This document shows, in pieces, positions 18,913 to 27,482 of a stretch of DNA of 64,000 nt (position 1 is its first letter; each line of letters starts with the position of its first letter). Source of the DNA: CBDCYS01 sp965226185 (GTDB taxonomy: Bacteria; Acidobacteriota; Terriglobia; Bryobacterales; UBA6623); contig CBDDCT010000007.1 in the NCBI GenBank assembly GCA_965226185.1, positions 186,001 to 250,000 of the forward strand, written 5' to 3'. The notes below the pieces were generated by a model. It worked only from the letters and a program-made list of their open reading frames with translations, was not told the DNA's origin and made no database searches. A program made the position numbers and the translations under genes.

Positions 18913-20337
18913 ATGACCATGGCTCTTGTTTTGGGGTTTTGTTTTGTCGTCCTGTTTTTTGCATCAACTATCTTCATCGTATCGCGATACCGACGGTGCC
19001 CGTCCAATCAGGTCCTCGTCGTGTATGGAAAGGTCGGCGGTAAACCAGAAGACCGAATGTCAGCGAGATGCTATCACGGTGGCGCGGCGTTCGTTGTCCC
19101 TGTCTTCCAGGACTCTCAGTTTCTGGATCTAACTCCCATCCCGATTGAAATCAACCTCCAGGGCGCCCTTTCGCGCCAGAACATTCGGGTCAATACGCCT
19201 TCCACTTTTACGGTAGGTGTGTCGACTGAACCGGGAGTGATGGAGAACGCGGCTGAGCGAATCTTGGGTCTTCCTAGAAAGGAGGTTGAAGACCTGGCCC
19301 GAGACATCATTTTCGGTCAGATGCGCGTAGTGATTGCCACGATGGATATCGAAGAGATCAACACCGATCGGGAGAAACTTATTGAGAACATCTTCAGCGG
19401 TGTGGAAGTGGAAATTAACAAGGTGGGCCTTCACCTGATCAATGTGAATGTCCACGATATTACGGATGAGTCTGAGTACATCGCAGCTCTGGGTAAAGAG
19501 GCGGCGGCGCGGGCTGTCAACGAAGCCAAGATCAAAGTGGCGGAACAGGAGCGCGATGGCGAAATTGGTAAGGCCAACGCAGACCGGGAACGCCGTATTG
19601 AGGTAGCGGCCGCCAATGCTACAGCGGTGGAAGGGGAGAACGAGGCCGGTGTAAAGGTCGCCCAATCCAATGCCGACCGTCGGAAGAAGGAAGCGGAAGC
19701 TGAGCGGCAAGCGACGGCTGCCGAGAAGGTGACGGTCGCCCAGGCCCTGCAGGAGGCATATGCGGCCGAAGAAGCCGCTGAACGCGAGCGTGCCAAGAGA
19801 GAAGAGGCCACTCAAGAAGCGAATGTGCTTGTCACTGCTAAAATCGAGAAGAAACGAATTGAAACGTTGGCGGAGGCGGAGGCGGAAAAGATCCGGCGGC
19901 TCAAGAAAGGTGAAGCGGACGGCGTGCTTTCCATGATGGGAGCGGAAGGCTTGATGGCGATACTGACACGCAAGGCCGAAGGCTTCAGTCAGATAGTACG
20001 CGCAGCCGCGAACAATCCAGAATTGGCTTCCTTGCTGATGGTAACTGAGCAGCTGCCGAAGCTAGTGGCAGAACAAGTCAAGGCGATCTCGAACTTGAAG
20101 ATTGACTCGGTAACTGTGTGGGACTCGGGAGGCAACTCCTCGGGCAAAACTAATACGGCAGAGTTTGTCTCCGGCCTGATTGGCTCGCTCCCGCCGCTCC
20201 ATGAGTTGGCCAAAAACGTGGGGATCAAATTGCCGGAGTATCTCGGCCAAAAGGCAACTGAGAAAAAGGCGCCCGATGTCGTGGAAGAGCAGCCGCACCT
20301 GAATTATGCACTGCGGGGTGCACCGGAGGAGGGCTGA
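18913..20337 (+). CDS. flotillin-like protein, C-terminus rewritten by IS insertion
   Basis: The protein has an N-terminal membrane helix (LVLGFCFVVLFFASTIFIVS), an SPFH/band-7 domain (~40-230, with LPRKEVEDLARDIIFGQMRV), then a long Ala/Glu coiled coil (~200-350) typical of flotillins of the FloT/YqiK type. Strong Shine-Dalgarno GGGAGG. The last ~13 residues (LNYALRGAPEEG) and the stop are not native: they are translated from the left end of the IS1380-type element that starts at 20298. The natural C-terminus is therefore lost, though the conserved domains remain. Confidence 0.85.
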   Translation: MTMALVLGFCFVVLFFASTIFIVSRYRRCPSNQVLVVYGKVGGKPEDRMSARCYHGGAAFVVPVFQDSQFLDLTPIPIEINLQGALSRQNIRVNTPSTFTVGVSTEPGVMENAAERILGLPRKEVEDLARDIIFGQMRVVIATMDIEEINTDREKLIENIFSGVEVEINKVGLHLINVNVHDITDESEYIAALGKEAAARAVNEAKIKVAEQERDGEIGKANADRERRIEVAAANATAVEGENEAGVKVAQSNADRRKKEAEAERQATAAEKVTVAQALQEAYAAEEAAERERAKREEATQEANVLVTAKIEKKRIETLAEAEAEKIRRLKKGEADGVLSMMGAEGLMAILTRKAEGFSQIVRAAANNPELASLLMVTEQLPKLVAEQVKAISNLKIDSVTVWDSGGNSSGKTNTAEFVSGLIGSLPPLHELAKNVGIKLPEYLGQKATEKKAPDVVEEQPHLNYALRGAPEEG

Positions 20338-22098
20338 GCCGCCAGGGGCCATTTGGGGGACCCCCGAAAACATGGGGTAATAAGGTAGGCTGGCAAAGAT
20401 TTCAGCTTCGCCAGTCAACCCCAAGGAGGTCACCCAAATGGTTACCAAGCGAAAACAGCATAGCTCCCGAAGGCCCGTCAAACAAGGCCGGGGCGCGAGG
20501 GCCCCGCGGCCCAATAAAATCGGGGCTGCCACGCCTTATCACTTCCGCGGCAAGAATCTGACTCCCTACGGCGGCTTGCTGCCCGTCGCCACCCTGCTCG
20601 AAAAACTCGGCTTCCAGGCGCTGCTGGAAGAAACCATCACGAACAAACGAATCACCCGTGTGATGAGCCTCTACCAGTTTGTGCTGGCCCTCGTGCTGGG
20701 CCTCTATGTCGGCTTTGCGCGGCTGAACCAACTCCGCTTCATCGCCCGCGACCCCATCTTGACCGGCATCTTGCAAGTGACGCGTCTGCCGCCGCAGTCC
20801 ACGCTGTGGCGCTTTCTGGCCTCGCTGCACCTCAACGTGGCGAAGCAGATCCTTTCCATTCAGCGCCAGCTGCGGGAACGAGTCTGGGCCGCGGCCCAGG
20901 TGAAATTGGAGACGGTGACGCTGGACACCGACACCACCGTGCACACGCTCTACGGCCGCCAGATGGGCGGGCGCAAGAGTTACAACCCCAAGAACAAGGG
21001 CAAGCGCAGCTACCAGCCGATACTGACTTTCCTGGCCGAGACGCGCGAATACCTGATGGGCGGGTTGCGCAACGGCGACCGGCCCACGGGCCGGCAGATC
21101 GCCGCCCACCTCGAGAGCGCCTTTCGGGCTTTGCCGCACGGCGTGAAGAAAATCCTGGCGCGGGCCGATTCCGGGTTTTATTGCTGGGAGGCGGTGGAGG
21201 CCTATGAAAAGGCGGCTTGTCAGTTCGTCATCGTGGCGCGCAAGACCAGGCGGCTGGTCGAGCAGTTGCAGCAAGCGGCCTGGAAGCCCTCGCCCCACAG
21301 CGATGCGGATGCGGAATGCGAATTCCTCTACCAGCCGCAGGGCTGGGCGCGGGCCTGTCGTTTCCTGGCGCTGCGTTACGAAAACGAACCCGCGGCCGGC
21401 GCGGCCGAGCAATACCAGCTGTTTGCCACCAGCGCTTACACCTACCGCGTGTTTGTCACCAACCTGGCCGAACCGATCGCGGCGGTGGTGTGGTTTTACA
21501 ATCAGCGCGCCGCAGCCGAGAACCTCATCAAGGAGGCCAACAACGACGCCGGGCTGGCGGCCCATCCCTCGCGCCGCTTTGACATGAACCGCAATCACTT
21601 TCAGCTGGCCATGCTGGCCTACAACCTCAACTGCTGGCTGCTGCTGTTCAACCGCGAAGCCCAAGCCAGCGTGGAGACACTGCGGCACACCACCCTGGCG
21701 ACGGCGCGGCTGCGCTTTCTGTTCGTGGCGGCCAAGATCTGGCGGCACGCCGGCAGAACGGGTGTCAGCTACAGCGATCATTATGAGGAAAAGGGCCTGT
21801 TTGAACGGCTGATGCGGCGGCTGCGGGCGATGGGGCCACCGGGATCGAGCTTCGCGCCGGTGGTGGAGGGTGCGCTGAGTTGAGGGGCGCTCCATGCATA
21901 AAATTTCATGCACTCGCCGCAACGTACTGGGAACACGCCGCTTGCCCGCCCGCTTTTGCCCGCCGGGATTGGCAGGCGGCTCAAACAGGGAGGGAAACAG
22001 AGGAAAAGACGACTTGCTAAATCACTGAGTTGACACGACTGCCGCTACCGCCACAACTCCATCGGCGATGGCTACGCCGAATCGGTGCATAATTCAGG
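20298..22098 (+). mobile_element. IS1380-type element A (CCTGAATTATGCAC ends), copy 1
   Basis: The left end CCTGAATTATGCAC (20298-20311) and right end GTGCATAATTCAGG (22085-22098) are perfect inverted repeats; length 1,801 bases. The transposase is identical in protein sequence to copy 2 at 36197-37997. Flanks are CCGCA on the left and TTGCT on the right, so there is no target duplication, unlike copy 2. That suggests recombination between IS copies after insertion. It truncates the flotillin gene and ends 23 bases before coaD. Confidence 0.93.
20438..21883 (+). CDS. IS1380-family transposase (element A, copy 1)
   Basis: A 481-residue DDE transposase with start MVTKRKQHSSRRP preceded by AAGGAGG. 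Likely catalytic acids: LDTDTTVHTLYGRQMGG, ILARADSGFYCWEAVEAY, and the late Glu in YNQRAAAENLIKEANND. It is intact, and the same protein is encoded by copy 2, so recent movement within this genome is likely. Confidence 0.93.
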   Translation: MVTKRKQHSSRRPVKQGRGARAPRPNKIGAATPYHFRGKNLTPYGGLLPVATLLEKLGFQALLEETITNKRITRVMSLYQFVLALVLGLYVGFARLNQLRFIARDPILTGILQVTRLPPQSTLWRFLASLHLNVAKQILSIQRQLRERVWAAAQVKLETVTLDTDTTVHTLYGRQMGGRKSYNPKNKGKRSYQPILTFLAETREYLMGGLRNGDRPTGRQIAAHLESAFRALPHGVKKILARADSGFYCWEAVEAYEKAACQFVIVARKTRRLVEQLQQAAWKPSPHSDADAECEFLYQPQGWARACRFLALRYENEPAAGAAEQYQLFATSAYTYRVFVTNLAEPIAAVVWFYNQRAAAENLIKEANNDAGLAAHPSRRFDMNRNHFQLAMLAYNLNCWLLLFNREAQASVETLRHTTLATARLRFLFVAAKIWRHAGRTGVSYSDHYEEKGLFERLMRRLRAMGPPGSSFAPVVEGALS

Positions 22099-22121
22099 TT
22101 GCTACAATAACGTGTTCCGAG

Positions 22122-22613
22122 GTGGCAAAGCAAAACGTCATTATTTATCCTGGGTCCTTTGATCCGCTGACAAACGGACATCTGGATCTGATCAACCGCG
22201 CGGCACGGCTGTTTGATCAGGTGATCATCGCGGTCCTCAAACACGACTCGAAGCAGCCGCTTTTTTCTCCCCAAGAGCGTTTGGAAATGATCGAGGAGGC
22301 TGTTTCCGGACTGCCGAACGCGCAGGCCGGTAGCTTTGACAATCTGCTGGTCGACTATGCCCGCCAAAGAGGCGCGCAAATGATCTTACGCGGGATTCGG
22401 GCTGTATCCGACTACGAGTACGAGCTTCAGATGGCATTGATGAACCGCAAGCTGGACCCCGAGCTGGAAACAATTTTCATGCTACCGGCCGAGGCCTACA
22501 GCTATCTCAGCTCCCGCCTGGTGAAAGAAGTCTGGCGGCTAGGAGGTGACATCCGGGACCTGGTGCCGCCGCTCGTGGAGGCGCGTTTGAGAGAGAAAGG
22601 AAGCAGCTTTTAG
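22122..22613 (+). CDS. coaD: phosphopantetheine adenylyltransferase
   Basis: The 163-residue enzyme makes dephospho-CoA from phosphopantetheine and ATP, the penultimate step of coenzyme A synthesis, in the cytoplasm. It shows the nucleotidyltransferase start YPGSFDPLTNGHLDLI with the T-x-GH motif, and the conserved late segment YSYLSSRLVKEVWRLGGDI. I chose GTG 22122, where homology begins; the frame is open further upstream only because it runs through the end of an IS. A possible -10 box TACAAT lies at 22102-22107, just outside the IS. The aminotransferase follows closely. Confidence 0.95.
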   Translation: MAKQNVIIYPGSFDPLTNGHLDLINRAARLFDQVIIAVLKHDSKQPLFSPQERLEMIEEAVSGLPNAQAGSFDNLLVDYARQRGAQMILRGIRAVSDYEYELQMALMNRKLDPELETIFMLPAEAYSYLSSRLVKEVWRLGGDIRDLVPPLVEARLREKGSSF

Positions 22614-22619
22614 ATAACT

Positions 22620-23795
22620 ATGGAACTCACACAAAGAGTCAAGGGAATCAGCGAATCGGCCACGATGGCAGTGACGGCGGAGGCGGGGCGCCTGAAGGCC
22701 TCCGGCGTGGACGTCGTGGCCTTCGGAGCGGGCGAGCCGGATTTTCCGACCCCCGACAATATCAAGCGGGCCGCGATCCGGGCCCTGGATGACAATTTCA
22801 CCAAATACACCCCGGCGGGCGGCATTCCGGATCTAAAGAAAGCGATCTGCGAATATCACGCGAAGAACTTCGGCAGCTCTTACGATCCTTCCGAATGCAT
22901 TGTTTGCGTAGGCGGCAAGCACGTCATTTTCAACACGATGGCGGCATTAATTGATGAAGGTGATGAAGTGGTTTTGCCGACCCCTTACTGGGTCACGTTT
23001 TTCGACGTCGTGAACTATCACGGCGGCTCGTGCATAAAGGTCGTCACCAGCGAAGAGGATGGCTTCCGGCTGACAGCCTCCGCCATCGAAAATGCCTTAA
23101 CAGACAGGACCAAGCTCGTTGTCATCAATTCGCCCAACAACCCCAGCGGTGCAGTGCTGTCGCGGGAGGAGTTTGAAAAAATTTACGCCCTGACATCGAG
23201 CCGCGGCGTCATGCTGCTGACCGACGAGTGCTATTGCAAACTTGTTTACGACAGCGAACCGTTTTCGATTGCCTCGCTCGATGGCGCCAAGTCCAACGTG
23301 GTGGTAGCGGGGTCCCTCTCAAAGACTTACGCCATGACAGGTTGGCGGGTGGGCTACGCTTTGGCGCCAAAAGAGCTAATCGGCGCCATCAACAAGCTAC
23401 AAAGCCATTCCACCTCCAACGTCACATCGATCGCCCAGAAGGCGGCGATCGAGGCCCTGACGGGCCCCCAGGACTCGGTCGGACAGATGCTCGGGGAGTA
23501 CCGCCGCCGCCGTGACTATGCGGTCCAGGCGCTCCGGGATATTCCTGGCTTGAGCTGTCCCGTGCCGGGTGGCGCGTTCTACGTCTACCCAAACATCAGT
23601 TGTTGCTTTGGTAAAAGCGGAATCAACAGCGCGCTGGACTTTTCAGCCGCGCTTCTGAAGCAGGCTCATGTGGCGGTCGTGCCGGGTGAAGCGTTTGGAA
23701 CGAACGAGCATGTGCGGCTCTCCTACGCGACTTCCATGCATGAACTGGAACGAGGTATCGCCCGGATACGGAACTTCATCGCCGAGCTGTCTTGA
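22620..23795 (+). CDS. PLP-dependent aminotransferase, aspartate aminotransferase class I type
   Basis: This 391-residue fold-type I enzyme has the N-terminal GAGEPDFPTPDNIKRAA motif, the substrate-cofactor loop NSPNNPSGAVLS, the PLP-binding Lys in SLSKTYAMTGWRVGYAL, and a late Arg in HVRLSYATSM that binds the substrate carboxylate. It probably transfers amino groups between aspartate and 2-oxoglutarate or related acids. It lies 6 bases after coaD and its stop overlaps the start of the next gene, so the three may be one operon. Confidence 0.92.
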   Translation: MELTQRVKGISESATMAVTAEAGRLKASGVDVVAFGAGEPDFPTPDNIKRAAIRALDDNFTKYTPAGGIPDLKKAICEYHAKNFGSSYDPSECIVCVGGKHVIFNTMAALIDEGDEVVLPTPYWVTFFDVVNYHGGSCIKVVTSEEDGFRLTASAIENALTDRTKLVVINSPNNPSGAVLSREEFEKIYALTSSRGVMLLTDECYCKLVYDSEPFSIASLDGAKSNVVVAGSLSKTYAMTGWRVGYALAPKELIGAINKLQSHSTSNVTSIAQKAAIEALTGPQDSVGQMLGEYRRRRDYAVQALRDIPGLSCPVPGGAFYVYPNISCCFGKSGINSALDFSAALLKQAHVAVVPGEAFGTNEHVRLSYATSMHELERGIARIRNFIAELS

Positions 23796-24943
23796 CCGAT
23801 CTCTACCCACTCAAGCTGCCGGCCTTGTTCCGCGAGAAGATTTGGGGCAAGCGTGACCTGGCGCCTCTGCTCCCGCGGCAAGAGCCGTCTCCTATTGGGG
23901 AGTTGTGGTTCAGTTTCGAAGAGAACCAGATTGCCAACGGGCCGCTGCGGGGACGAACCCTCGGCAGCTTGATGAGGGAGTTTGGTCCGCGCTTGATGGG
24001 GACTTCCTATCAGCCTGTTGCGATGAGCCGGCGATCGGCTGGGCAGGCTCGGCGGGCGGCGCCGGAAAACGAGCAAGCTTACTTCCCGATTCTTGCGAAA
24101 TTCATCTTTGCGTCGGAGCAGTTGTCGGTTCAGGTACACCCGGCGGATGAGTATGCGCTGGAGCATGAGGGTGGTCCGGGCAAGACCGAGATTTGGTATG
24201 TCGTGCATGCCGAGCCTGCCGCGCGATTGGCGATCGGCCTGACACGAAAGCTATCCGCCGATGAACTGCGCCGGGCCGCGGAAACCGGAGAAATCAAGAA
24301 CTATCTGAACTGGATCGAAGTCCGCCAGGGGCAGGTCTTTTTCGTTCCGCCCGGAACGCTGCACACAATCGGCCCGGGGCTTATCTTGTGTGAGATCCAG
24401 CAGAACTCCGACCTGACCTACCGTTTTTATGATTTCGGCCGTCTCGGGGTCGACGGCAAGCCGAGGGCTCTGCACATCGAGCGCGCGGTGGCCGTCACCC
24501 GCCAGGAGCCTTATCCCGGACCGCAAGAGCCCTTTCGCTTTCCGCCCGCAAGCTCTCCCGACGACGAGTGGCGCCGAGAATTGCTCGTGGCCTGCCCGCA
24601 TTTCGCCGTGGAGCGAATCGTATATGTGAAGCCCGTTTCCTGCATCGCGGATCCGGAACGAGCCCACCTGCTGCTGTTCACAGCCGGCGAAGGGCGGTTA
24701 ACGGCAAGCGCCTCGCCCGGGGAGGGGTCCGCTGGCGGCGCGGGCGACTCGACGGAAGACCATGCCTATCAGGCAGCAGATGCCTATCTAATCCCAGCGG
24801 ATGCGGGGCCCCTCACCCTTATTCCCAGTTCCGCCACGACGATGATTCGAAGCTATCTGCCCGATCTCGCGGACCTGCAAAAGCAGCTCGATGAAGCCGG
24901 CGCCGCTGCTCACCAGATTCGCCGGCTAATCTTGTCAAGTTGA
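23792..24943 (+). CDS. manA: mannose-6-phosphate isomerase, type I
   Basis: The 383-residue enzyme interconverts fructose-6-phosphate and mannose-6-phosphate and feeds GDP-sugar synthesis. Zinc-site residues are seen in QLSVQVHPADEYALEHEGG and in VPPGTLHTIGPGLILCEIQ, both family signatures. It starts at TTG 23792, overlapping the aminotransferase stop by 4 bases. A Gly/Ser-rich segment near residue 320 (SASPGEGSAGGAGDST) is an insertion in a loop. Confidence 0.9.
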   Translation: MTDLYPLKLPALFREKIWGKRDLAPLLPRQEPSPIGELWFSFEENQIANGPLRGRTLGSLMREFGPRLMGTSYQPVAMSRRSAGQARRAAPENEQAYFPILAKFIFASEQLSVQVHPADEYALEHEGGPGKTEIWYVVHAEPAARLAIGLTRKLSADELRRAAETGEIKNYLNWIEVRQGQVFFVPPGTLHTIGPGLILCEIQQNSDLTYRFYDFGRLGVDGKPRALHIERAVAVTRQEPYPGPQEPFRFPPASSPDDEWRRELLVACPHFAVERIVYVKPVSCIADPERAHLLLFTAGEGRLTASASPGEGSAGGAGDSTEDHAYQAADAYLIPADAGPLTLIPSSATTMIRSYLPDLADLQKQLDEAGAAAHQIRRLILSS

Positions 24944-25036
24944 GCCGCGCCCGGTCTCCAATAGCAGGGCGACTGACCAACGCGGACCAACGGACGAACG
25001 GCTCAACCGGGGGGACCGGACTGGTAAAATAGCTCC

Positions 25037-25131
25037 GGAAGCTAGACTTGGCCGGTGCTGGGTCCGGACTTCAAATCCGGTGTTTGCTGTTATGCAGCAA
25101 GGGTGGGTTCGACTCCCACTAGCTTCCGCCA
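25037..25131 (+). tRNA. selC: tRNA-Sec (anticodon TCA)
   Basis: The ends pair as an 8-base acceptor stem (GGAAGCTA with TAGCTTCC) followed by G and an encoded CCA. The anticodon arm contains GGACTTCAAATCC, giving anticodon TCA and matching the pattern of known bacterial selenocysteine tRNAs. A long extra arm (TTTGCTGTTATGCAGCAA) and a T-arm (GTGGGTTCGACTCCCAC) complete it. Total length is 95 bases, longer than ordinary tRNAs and right for tRNA-Sec. It implies that the organism reads UGA as selenocysteine somewhere; no selA, selB or selD lies in the window. Confidence 0.96.
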
Positions 25132-25549
25132 GATTATCTTCATATTTATCAATAGGATATTGTGGTCCGCAATAATTCCAGCTTAGGCATTGTCAAGTTA
25201 ACAACCTGAAGGCTGTTTTGCCCTGGAAATCGTCCGAGGTTTCTCCTTTTCAGCAAACACACGTCGCCTTCTTCTAGCCAACAAAAGCTCGCTCTCTCAG
25301 GAGTCGATGATGGACCGCTTTGAGATGATGACGTCCAACTCGGAACAGGTTGTGAATGGGCCGTGGACGCAGAGAAACCGTTAGAGTTGTGGCGCTGAGT
25401 TGAATCGACGCATTTGGCGTTCCTGCTCTCGGTTGTGCTGGTGGGAAACTTCAGCTCGGTTGTTTTCATACTTGCCGGTTCGATGGGTAACGGATGGGAA
25501 AACCTCTCGGTGGGCAGCCGGATAGCTTCGAAGCTTGTCGGCAACGAGT
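25132..25549. other. region between tRNA-Sec and the IS5-family element, no gene recognised
   Basis: About 420 bases downstream of the tRNA. Open frames exist on both strands but show no conserved motif, and their composition looks like that of unconstrained sequence. No terminator hairpin with a T-run was seen. No repeat of the tRNA 3' end is visible here, so there is no sign that the tRNA served as an integration site. Confidence 0.4.
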
Positions 25550-26663
25550 GGCGCTGTTGCACGAATCGACCCCGGCGCGAGTCAGGCCGCTTTCCCAACC
25601 CCTCGTTCACGACACGACGGCGTAGGACTTCGGCCTGCCGAGCTCGGCCATCCGGTTGAGGATGTGACACCCGATCGTGGCCTCTCTCATTTGCGCGTCG
25701 CTGTTCCTCGCCTGTAGTTTGCCTCCGAGCACTGACTTGTATCGGAAGAACCCGTTCTCAACGCGCGCCTGCTGTCGGTAGCCTGACTCCTTCTGCCACT
25801 CTCGTCGTCCGACCTTACGAATCCTCTGAAGAGCCGCTTCTCGCTGCTCCCACGGTCCGTCCGTGGGGCCAGCCGACACCGCACAGCGACGTGGGGGGAT
25901 CACGATCACGACGTCCGCTGTTCCGGCTGCACCGACCCGCTCGTAGATCGACCTGTGGTCGTAGGCCCCGTCCGCCGTGAAACGCCGGATTGGAGCCTCG
26001 ATCTGGTTCAGCAGATCAGGGACGGCGGAGGCGTCGTCCCCGCTACTCGTCGTGAGTTCGGCTGCCACAATGAACCCCTCGTCATCCACTCCGATGTGCA
26101 GCTTCCGCCAGTCCCGGCGTTTCTTTGATGCCTTGTACTTGTGCACGTTCCATTCGCCCGAACCCAGGATCCTGAGCCCCATGGAATCGACGATCAAGTG
26201 GATCGGACCGTCATGGGCTCGGGTCAGCGGTGGCAGCTTAACGATTCGGTTCCGGCGCGAGAGTGTGGTGTGGTCGGGGGCCTTGAGGTCGAGGCCCATC
26301 AAGTTGAGCAGCGAGCCCAGGAAACCTTCGGTCTGGCGAAGCGGCAGGCCGAAGACGACCCGCAGGGTCAATGCGGTCAAGATCGCCAGGTTCGAGTTCC
26401 GCCGCTGGCCTCCGCGCAGACCGTTCTTCGCGGGTGTCCAGGCGGCAATCGCCTCCTCGCTCAGCCAGATCGTGACGTCGCCGCGGCTCCTGAGACCACG
26501 CTCGTACTCCTTCCAGTTCTGGATTCTGTACTTCGTCTTGTACTGGCGGTTGACTCGGCTGGACTTCGATGCGGCCATGACGTCGCCCCCTCGATTTCCA
26601 TGATGGATCAGTACCGCGAGCCGGGGTTACGCGGGAGCCAACGCCGATTCATGCACCAACGCC
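25550..26663 (-). mobile_element. IS5-family insertion sequence (IS903-like ends)
   Basis: The left end GGCGCTGTTGCACGAATCG and the complement of the right end, GGCGTTGGTGCATGAATCG, match at all but three positions of 19. Length is 1,114 bases with one transposase. The 9 bases on either side (GCAACGAGT and TGTAATCGC) differ, so no target duplication is preserved, which points to later rearrangement. Confidence 0.85.
25607..26578 (-). CDS. IS5-family transposase
   Basis: The 323-residue DDE transposase opens with KYRIQNWKEYERGLRSRGD and shows the family's TTLSRRNR segment, catalytic Asp in IHLIVDSMGLRILGSGEW, a second in RFTADGAYDHRSIYERV, and the late Glu around QQARVENGFFRYKSVLGG. It appears intact. 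It sits next to a response-regulator gene that has lost its DNA-binding domain. Confidence 0.92.
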   Translation of the reverse strand: MAASKSSRVNRQYKTKYRIQNWKEYERGLRSRGDVTIWLSEEAIAAWTPAKNGLRGGQRRNSNLAILTALTLRVVFGLPLRQTEGFLGSLLNLMGLDLKAPDHTTLSRRNRIVKLPPLTRAHDGPIHLIVDSMGLRILGSGEWNVHKYKASKKRRDWRKLHIGVDDEGFIVAAELTTSSGDDASAVPDLLNQIEAPIRRFTADGAYDHRSIYERVGAAGTADVVIVIPPRRCAVSAGPTDGPWEQREAALQRIRKVGRREWQKESGYRQQARVENGFFRYKSVLGGKLQARNSDAQMREATIGCHILNRMAELGRPKSYAVVS

Positions 26664-26935
26664 TGTAATCGCAGCAATCGCGGACGCATGGCCGCTCCTC
26701 CTACGAGAAGTAGGCCACGTTCGCTTGCCTTATATCTCTTTAATTATGCGCGCTTATATACCTGTAACTGTAAACAATACGGGCTCTCCCCGGAATAGTT
26801 TCAGGGCGGCCCGACGGTTTTTGGGAGCGCACTCCCTGGTAGTGATGCGTCGCCGAGCGTGGCAAAGCAGTGCGGATTGCGGTTTCCTTGCGTGCCCGGG
26901 GGGGGCTTCCCTGGGGTGAGAACGCGGGGGCGTTC

Positions 26936-27361
26936 TCAGCCTCTCAAGGGCGAGGATACATAACAACGACCGTCCAGCGCTTCCTGGACGGCCTCAGCCA
27001 GGTCCGTATGCGCGCGCGTTTTAAGGACGTAGCCCAGAGCCCCTGTAGCCAGTGCCTTGTCCACGAGCATCCGGTCCTCGTGGATGGTCAGGAACACAAC
27101 TTTTTGTTTGGGATCTTTCTTGTTCAGACGCCTGACTGCCTCAAGGCCGTTAAGCACCGGCATCGAGATATCCACAATCATGACGTCGGGCTGGAACTTT
27201 TCCGCAGCCGCCAGAAGTGACTGGCCGTCGTTGACTGTGCCCACTACGTCGAACTGAGGTTGCAGCAGTTTCGAAACATACTCAAGCACCACTTGGTGAT
27301 CATCGGCCAACAGCACGCGAGGCCGCTTCGCACCCTCTCTCAAGGGACTCCGGACAGTCAA
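26936..27361 (-). CDS. response regulator, receiver domain only (C-terminally truncated)
   Basis: From a TTG at 27361 (Shine-Dalgarno GGGAG just upstream) the product is a 141-residue receiver domain: VLLADDHQVV with the acid pair, the phosphorylation Asp in VMIVDISMPVLNGLEAV, Thr in VVFLTIHED and Lys in YVLKTRAH. The sequence matches the adjacent NarL-type regulator up to CYVSSPLRG, where that one continues into its linker and LuxR helix-turn-helix; here it stops. I infer 3' loss, perhaps linked to the IS5-family element ~270 bases away, although single-domain receivers also occur naturally. Confidence 0.8.
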   Translation of the reverse strand: MTVRSPLREGAKRPRVLLADDHQVVLEYVSKLLQPQFDVVGTVNDGQSLLAAAEKFQPDVMIVDISMPVLNGLEAVRRLNKKDPKQKVVFLTIHEDRMLVDKALATGALGYVLKTRAHTDLAEAVQEALDGRCYVSSPLRG

Positions 27362-27482
27362 ATGCTCCCGCCTTCTCTCAGACACGCAGTTTATTCTTAC
27401 AGCCGCCGACGCCGGACTGATGCTGGAAAAACTTCCAGGTTCCCAGTAAATATTTTCTGGGCAGACGAGCCATGGAGCGCCG

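Noticed and set aside
20402..21922. 506-residue open frame on the reverse strand of the IS1380-type transposase (also at 36301-37821)
   Set aside because: It mirrors the transposase codon by codon, is rich in Arg, Gly and His, and has no motif of its own; the sense gene has a ribosome-binding site and DDE residues.
22068..22121. Longer coaD start inside the IS end
   Set aside because: The extra 18 residues are translated from the IS terminal repeat; homology to CoaD begins at GTG 22122.
25149..25670. 173-residue reverse-strand frame downstream of tRNA-Sec
   Set aside because: It crosses the left end of the IS5-family element and shows no recognisable domain.
25037..26663. tRNA-Sec as the attachment site of a genomic island
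   Set aside because: No second copy of the tRNA 3' end and no integrase next to it; the neighbour is an ordinary IS.
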